From an uncultured Lachnospiraceae bacterium (GTDB lineage: Bacteria; Bacillota; Clostridia; Lachnospirales; Lachnospiraceae), in contig CAJUFE010000003.1 of assembly GCA_910585635.1 (NCBI GenBank), positions 62,001 to 126,000 on the forward strand: a stretch of DNA of 64,000 bases. Reading direction: 5' to 3'. The notes under the pieces are model-generated. The model was not told the DNA's origin. It saw only the letters and a list, made by a program, of their open reading frames with translations, and ran no database searches. Shown here in pieces: positions 59,660 through 64,000 of this stretch. Numbering within the stretch: position 1 is the stretch's first letter; each line of letters opens with the position of its first letter. The translations under genes and the position numbers were made by a program.

Positions 59660-60826
59660 ATGCGAGAAGGACAGGGGATCAAAGAACGGATGAGCCGGAT
59701 GGAGAGATGGATGCAGGTGCTATCTGAAGGATGGACGAAGGGCCGTTCTTCCAGACGGCCGGTGGGCCGGATCAAGATACTGGCGGCAGCGGTGGTGCTC
59801 ATGGAGTCCACAGCGGCTTTTACGGCGCTGGGAGCCGCCCAGGTGCGGGTCCTTAGCATCACAGTGGAGGCGGATAAGGAGGCGGAGGAGATCGGGGAGC
59901 CCTCGATCCGGATCTCGCCCTCCAGCTGCAGCTTGTCAGAGATCCGCTGGTCGAAGCCGGTGGACGAATGGAAACCGGGAAAGATGGTCATGGGCTATCT
60001 GACCATCGAGGGGTCGGGGGAGTTTGCCGGCAGCTATACGAAGAGCCAGTGCCATGTGAGCGGAGCGGAGTTTCGGAGCGCTTCCTCTGATAAAGAGGAT
60101 CCCACCACCCTCCAGGTGACCATCAAGTATACGCCCACTGTCCAGCTGGGGGAGACGGAGAAGGCCGGCTGGAGCGATCACAGTAAGACCAGGGCCAGCT
60201 GGAAGAAGGTCCCCTATGCCACCCTCTACGAGGTCCGTCTCTATCGGGATGACATATGGTACAAGACATTGGAGACCACGGCCACCAGCATCGATATCAG
60301 CCCCTATATCAAAGGAGAAGGGAACTACACCTATCAGGTCCGGGCGAAGGGGAAGAACGCGGAGGAGCGTCGGTATCTCCTGACCGGCGAGTATGCCCTG
60401 TCGGAGGATACCCTCTTCGTGGAGACCGCGGATATCGGTCAGGTGGGCGGGAACTGGCAGACCAGCAGCGAAGGGCGTAAGTACCGTCTGGAGGGCGGGA
60501 CCTATCCGGCTTCCCAGTGGATGATGATCATGGGGGAATGGTACTATTTTAATGAAGCCGGATATGCGGTCACGGGCTGGTACTACGATGCCGCAGCGGC
60601 GAAGTGGTATCATATGGACCAGGCAGGCGTGATGGAGCGGGGCTGGCAGGAGATAGACGGACGCTGGTACCGTTTTGGCGAGGACGGCGCCATGGTGACC
60701 GGCTGGGTCCAGGATAACCCGGGCGAGTGGTATTATATGGATGCAGATGGCGCGATGGCGAAGGATACCGTGATCGACGGGCAGTTTAGGATCGGCAGCG
60801 ATGGGCGATATGTGCCAGAGCCGTGA
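59660..60826 (+). CDS. Secreted wall-binding repeat protein (paralogue 2)
   Basis: 388 residues from ATG 59660 (SD AGGAAGG); an upstream in-frame ATG at 59579 lacks an SD and falls in the repeat. A long basic N-terminus precedes the signal anchor (about 37-60). Then a beta domain, a fibronectin-III-like domain (TRASWKKVPYATLYEVRLYRD; YTYQVRAKGKN) and four or five CW_binding repeats (EWYYFNEAGYAVTGWYYD, KWYHMDQAGVMERGW, RWYRFGEDGAMVTGW). Same layout as the gene upstream but strongly diverged. Confidence 0.87.
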   Translation: MREGQGIKERMSRMERWMQVLSEGWTKGRSSRRPVGRIKILAAAVVLMESTAAFTALGAAQVRVLSITVEADKEAEEIGEPSIRISPSSCSLSEIRWSKPVDEWKPGKMVMGYLTIEGSGEFAGSYTKSQCHVSGAEFRSASSDKEDPTTLQVTIKYTPTVQLGETEKAGWSDHSKTRASWKKVPYATLYEVRLYRDDIWYKTLETTATSIDISPYIKGEGNYTYQVRAKGKNAEERRYLLTGEYALSEDTLFVETADIGQVGGNWQTSSEGRKYRLEGGTYPASQWMMIMGEWYYFNEAGYAVTGWYYDAAAAKWYHMDQAGVMERGWQEIDGRWYRFGEDGAMVTGWVQDNPGEWYYMDADGAMAKDTVIDGQFRIGSDGRYVPEP

Positions 60827-60861
60827 GAAAAAGGCTTTCGGATACGGCTGGACGATCGGTA

Positions 60862-60900
60862 TAGATGCAGGCGGGTGATCGGTCATGTGCCTGCACCTAT
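60862..60900 (+). repeat. Fragment related to the hairpin element 3' flank
   Basis: GCGGGTGATCGGTCATGTGCCTGCACCTATC resembles the 3' flank of copies B and C (3782-3814 and 41147-41178), which run GGACGGGTGACCGACAATGCACCTGCACCTATC in copy B. It is the flank only, without the hairpin core. Confidence 0.4.
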
Positions 60901-60948
60901 CTATCGAGCGGCGTGAGAAGGGATCGTAACATGGACAGGATAAAAGAG

Positions 60949-60974
60949 AGAGTCTCCAGGCGAGACTCTTTTTA
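60949..60974 (+). terminator. Terminator after paralogue 2
   Basis: AGAGTCTC (60949-60956) pairs with GAGACTCT (60962-60969), then TTTTT. Confidence 0.9.
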
Positions 60975-60996
60975 CTTGCACTTTTTCGTGATATCC

Positions 60997-61025
60997 TTGA
61001 CTAATAGAAGAGAATCTACTAAAAT
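60997..61025 (+). promoter_or_regulatory. Promoter of the ECF transporter operon
   Basis: TTGACT (60997-61002), 17-bp spacer, TAAAAT (61020-61025), about 100 bp before ecfA1. No riboswitch is recognised in the leader. Confidence 0.75.
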
Positions 61026-61127
61026 GGTAAACATTGCAGAATGATGGGACTATCTATAAAGATGGGATTTTTTTAAGCTGGAGCGTTCGATGAGCAGGAG
61101 CTTTCTATATAAGTGAGGGATGAGACA

Positions 61128-61988
61128 GTGGGGATCATAAAGGCGAGTAAGCTGATCTTTGATTATATCCGCAGAGACGAGGAGGATCAGATCCAGGAGG
61201 TGGACCGGGCCTTGGACGGGGTGGACGTAGATATCCGAAAGGGAGACTTTGTGGCGGTCCTTGGCCACAACGGCTCCGGAAAATCCACCTTTGCCAAGCA
61301 TATCAACGGGATCTTGCTGCCCACAGAAGGGACAGTGTGGATCTCCGATATGGACACCAGGGATGCCGGGCAGATCTGGGAGATCCGTAAAAAGGCTGGG
61401 ATGGTATTCCAGAACCCGGACAACCAGATCATCGGCAACGTGGTTGAAGAGGACGTAGGCTTTGGGCCGGAGAACATCGGTGTCCCCACAGAGGAGATCT
61501 GGCGGCGCGTGGACGAGAGCCTGGAGGCCGTGGGGATGACGGCCTACCGGATGCGGTCGCCTAATAAGCTTTCCGGCGGGCAGAAGCAGCGGGTGGCGAT
61601 CGCCGGGGTCATGGCTATGCGGCCGGAATGCATCATCTTAGATGAGCCCACTGCTATGCTGGATCCAAACGGGCGAGGGGAGGTGATCCGCACCGTGCGG
61701 GAGTTGAACCGCAGGGAGCAGATCACCGTGCTCCTCATCACCCATTACATGGAGGAAGTGGTGGATGCAGACCGGGTGATTGTGATGGACGAGGGGAAGA
61801 TCGTGATGGACGGTACCCCAAGAGAGATCTTCTCCCAGGTGGAACAGCTAAAGTCCTATCGGCTGGATGTCCCTCAGGTGACGGAGCTGGCCTATGAGCT
61901 GAAGCAGGCTGGCGTGGACCTGCCGGACGGGATCTTGACCCGTGGAGAGCTGATGGAGAGCCTGCTGCCGATCCTGGGCAAGGCATGA
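61128..61988 (+). CDS. ecfA1: ECF transporter ATPase EcfA1
   Basis: 286 residues from GTG 61128; a GTG at 61113 would add five. Walker A is GHNGSGKSTFAKHING, the Q-loop VFQNPDNQIIGNVVEEDVGFGPEN, signature LSGGQKQRVAIAG, Walker B CIILDEPTAMLD, and the switch His is in LITHYMEEV. The two ATPases and EcfT form the shared energising module that takes up vitamins with separate S components. Location beside the ribosomal superoperon is typical of Firmicutes. Confidence 0.95.
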   Translation: MGIIKASKLIFDYIRRDEEDQIQEVDRALDGVDVDIRKGDFVAVLGHNGSGKSTFAKHINGILLPTEGTVWISDMDTRDAGQIWEIRKKAGMVFQNPDNQIIGNVVEEDVGFGPENIGVPTEEIWRRVDESLEAVGMTAYRMRSPNKLSGGQKQRVAIAGVMAMRPECIILDEPTAMLDPNGRGEVIRTVRELNRREQITVLLITHYMEEVVDADRVIVMDEGKIVMDGTPREIFSQVEQLKSYRLDVPQVTELAYELKQAGVDLPDGILTRGELMESLLPILGKA

Positions 61989-62214
61989 GCCCTGGGCAAG
62001 ATGTGAGCCCTAGGCAAGGCATGAGCCAGATATGTCTGCCGGAGCTTTGTGTGCAGTGTGTGCGCACTTGTCGGCTTATGGAGACTTGGCCGGTCGCTTG
62101 TAGGGATAGGGGCGTCTGGCTAGAAGAGCATATGGGCGAGTGCCAGGCAGGGAGCAGAGGATCATGGCTCAGGCAAAAGGACGATCATGGGCAGAAGAGG
62201 AGCGAAAAGAGAAG

Positions 62215-63063
62215 ATGGCGATCAAAGTAGAGCATCTGACCCATATCTATGGCCAGGGGACGGCTTTTGAGCAGTACGCCCTGAAGGATGTGGGGTTTAC
62301 GATAGAAGATGGGCAGTTCGTGGGACTGATCGGACATACCGGCTCAGGGAAATCCACGCTGATCCAGCATCTGAACGGTCTGCTGCGGGCGACCAGCGGC
62401 CACATCTATTATAATGGCGAGGACATCTATGGCGAGGGCTATGACCGGAAGACCCTCCGCAGCAAGGTGGGACTGGTGTTCCAGTACCCGGAGCATCAGC
62501 TGTTCGAGGTGGATGTGTTCGCGGACGTATGCTTCGGACCCAGGAACTTAGGGCTGCCGAAGGAGGAAGTGGAGGAGAGGGCCAGGGCGGCTCTGGCCCA
62601 GGTGGGGCTGGACGAGAGCTTTTATAAGCAGTCTCCCTTCGAGCTCTCCGGCGGACAGAAGCGGCGGGTGGCGATCGCCGGGGTGCTGGCCATGGCCCCG
62701 GAGGTATTGATCTTAGATGAACCCACTGCAGGCTTAGATCCCAAGGGGCGGGACGAGATCTTAGACGAGATCTCCATGCTCCACAAGGAAAAGCATATGA
62801 CGATCATCCTGGTCTCCCACAGTATGGAGGACATGGCCCGCTATGCAGACCGCCTCCTGGTGATGGACCGTGGGGAGAAGGTCTATGACGATCTGCCGAA
62901 AAATGTGTTCCGGCACTATAAGGAGCTGGAAAAGATCGGTCTGGCCGCACCCCAGATCACCTATGTGGTCCATGAGCTGAAAGAACATGGGGTGGACATC
63001 CCCGATGATCTGACCACCGTAGAGGAAGCCAGGGACGCCATCTTAAAAGTGATAAGGAGTTGA
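62215..63063 (+). CDS. ecfA2: ECF transporter ATPase EcfA2
   Basis: 282 residues from ATG 62215 (MAIKVEHLTHIYGQGTAFEQ), the usual start; upstream in-frame ATG codons give a non-conserved extension. Walker A GHTGSGKSTLIQHLNGLL, Q-loop VFQYPEHQLFEVDVFADVCFGP, signature LSGGQKRRVAIAG, Walker B VLILDEPTAGLDP, switch LVSHSMEDM. The 226-bp gap after ecfA1 contains a GGGCAAG(A/G)CATGAGCC duplication and no gene. Confidence 0.95.
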   Translation: MAIKVEHLTHIYGQGTAFEQYALKDVGFTIEDGQFVGLIGHTGSGKSTLIQHLNGLLRATSGHIYYNGEDIYGEGYDRKTLRSKVGLVFQYPEHQLFEVDVFADVCFGPRNLGLPKEEVEERARAALAQVGLDESFYKQSPFELSGGQKRRVAIAGVLAMAPEVLILDEPTAGLDPKGRDEILDEISMLHKEKHMTIILVSHSMEDMARYADRLLVMDRGEKVYDDLPKNVFRHYKELEKIGLAAPQITYVVHELKEHGVDIPDDLTTVEEARDAILKVIRS

Positions 63064-63069
63064 TCGGCT

Positions 63070-63876
63070 ATGTTGCGAGAGATCACGTTAGGACAATATT
63101 ATCCGGTGGATTCGCCGATCCACCGTTTGGATCCAAGGACCAAGCTCTTTGGGACGCTGGTGTTCATCCTTTCTTTGTTCGTGGCCGATAACATCTGGGG
63201 CTATGGGCTGGCCACCATCGTGCTGGCGGCGGTGATCAGGCTGACCAAGGTCCCCTTCCGCTATATGGTGAAGGGTCTTAAGGCAGTCCTTTTCCTGCTG
63301 CTCTTAAGTGTCAGCTTCAACCTGTTCTTGACCAGCGGCCAGGTATTGGTCCGGTTCTGGATCTTTACGATCACCAGAGAAGGGCTGCGGCTTGCCGGTT
63401 TTATGGCGGTCCGCCTGGTCTATCTGGTCTTAGGCTCCACGATCATGACCTTGACCACCACGCCCAATGCGCTCACGGACGGCATGGAAAAGGGCCTTGG
63501 CTTTCTGAACAAGGTGGGGGCGCCGGTCCATGAGATCTCGATGATGATGTCCATCGCCCTGCGCTTTATCCCGATCCTGGTGGAGGAGACGGACAAGATC
63601 ATGAAGGCCCAGATGGCCAGAGGCGCCGATTTCGAGACCGGGAACCTGATCCAGAAGGCGAAGGCCATGGTGCCGCTCTTAGTGCCGCTGTTCATCTCCG
63701 CCTTCCGTAGGGCAACAGACCTGGCCACGGCCATGGAGGCCAGATGCTATCGGGGCGGGAGCGGCAGGACGAAGATGAAGCCCCTCCATTATGGGATGCG
63801 GGACCGGATCGGGTATGGCCTGCAGTTCGCCTATCTGGCCGGGATGATCGGGACGCGTTTTCTGCAGGTCCCATGA
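63070..63876 (+). CDS. ecfT: ECF transporter transmembrane subunit EcfT
   Basis: 268 residues with about five membrane helices. Starts with GQYYPVDSPIHRLDPRTKLFGTL, family typical. The two Ala-Arg-Gly-type coupling motifs are QMARGADF (about 197) and MEARCYRGG (about 229), which contact the two ATPases. It lies 6 bp after ecfA2. TruA, which often follows, is not found before the window ends. Confidence 0.95.
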   Translation: MLREITLGQYYPVDSPIHRLDPRTKLFGTLVFILSLFVADNIWGYGLATIVLAAVIRLTKVPFRYMVKGLKAVLFLLLLSVSFNLFLTSGQVLVRFWIFTITREGLRLAGFMAVRLVYLVLGSTIMTLTTTPNALTDGMEKGLGFLNKVGAPVHEISMMMSIALRFIPILVEETDKIMKAQMARGADFETGNLIQKAKAMVPLLVPLFISAFRRATDLATAMEARCYRGGSGRTKMKPLHYGMRDRIGYGLQFAYLAGMIGTRFLQVP

Positions 63877-63939
63877 AAATATCGGAGCCTTACAGCAGGT
63901 CTGTGCAGGGGCTGTCCCAGGAGCGTGAGGATCGCTGCT

Positions 63940-64000
63940 GTGCTGACCGCACAGGATCTCTGCCGTGCTGACCGCACAGGATCTCTGCCGTGCTGACCGC
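63940..64000 (+). repeat. 25-bp tandem repeat running off the right edge
   Basis: GTGCTGACCGCACAGGATCTCTGCC-type units with a period of 25 bp begin at 63940, 63965 and 63990. At least 2.4 copies are seen, nearly identical, so the array probably continues beyond the window. Confidence 0.8.

Noticed and set aside
63874..63971. A short frame (MKISEPYSRSVQG) overlapping the ecfT stop, as a possible next gene.
   Set aside because: It runs into the tandem repeat and stops after 32 codons, with no similarity to TruA or other expected neighbours.

Overview
The window looks like chromosomal DNA of a GC-rich, Gram-positive, anaerobic gut-type Clostridia, most likely a Lachnospiraceae. The grounds are gene content and order: an S10-spc-alpha ribosomal island containing adk, map and a KOW gene; a SCIFF peptide and maturase next to secDF-tgt-yajC; ECF transporter genes just after the ribosomal island; choline-binding-type wall repeats; and zinc-ribbon S14. 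Species cannot be named from this sequence.

Layout. 1-7400: end of a cell-surface polysaccharide locus (two GT2 glycosyltransferases, a polyprenyl sugar-phosphate transferase, an LCP ligase). A 450-bp structured repeat complex sits inside it. 7590-15400: envelope and protein quality control (HtrA, ClpX, a Csp-like subtilase, LspA, a CNNM/CorC membrane protein). 15470-21330: SCIFF RiPP pair, SecDF, Tgt and YajC. 21400-25800: HAD phosphatase, acyltransferase, an AbiE toxin-antitoxin pair and an rRNA-type methyltransferase. 26100-32000: wall-binding protein, a divergent UppS-like enzyme, and a PhoP/PhoR pair convergent with an Na/Pi transporter. Both ends of that phosphate block carry 11-bp-period Pho-box-like repeats. 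32140-33616: a yybP-ykoY (Mn2+) riboswitch controlling a CaCA antiporter. 33650-39073: lower-GC accessory island (EEP-fold protein with an unknown partner, an MNT gene with truncated HEPN, a BlaR1/BlaI-like pair, a frameshifted unknown gene). It is followed by a palindromic MITE-like element and a GH1 glucosidase. 41248-57918: the ribosomal protein superoperon to rplQ. 58000-63876: two paralogous wall-binding proteins and EcfA1-EcfA2-EcfT.

Most unusual. (1) A family of roughly 135-bp fold-back elements, three copies (3463-3594 minus, 3644-3781 plus, 41008-41146 plus). They share an interior, but the outer stems differ in sequence while staying perfectly complementary, and inner stems show compensatory changes. 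This may be an undescribed structured RNA or hairpin-type mobile element. (2) A related set of intergenic repeats ending in GTGAAAAGTAACC or close variants. (3) A 23-codon upstream ORF whose stop overlaps the rpoA start. (4) Low-complexity insertions or tails in several otherwise conserved proteins.

No tRNA, rRNA or CRISPR array was recognised. Starts were moved from the longest reading frame wherever a Shine-Dalgarno sequence (SD) and family length agreed on an internal codon.
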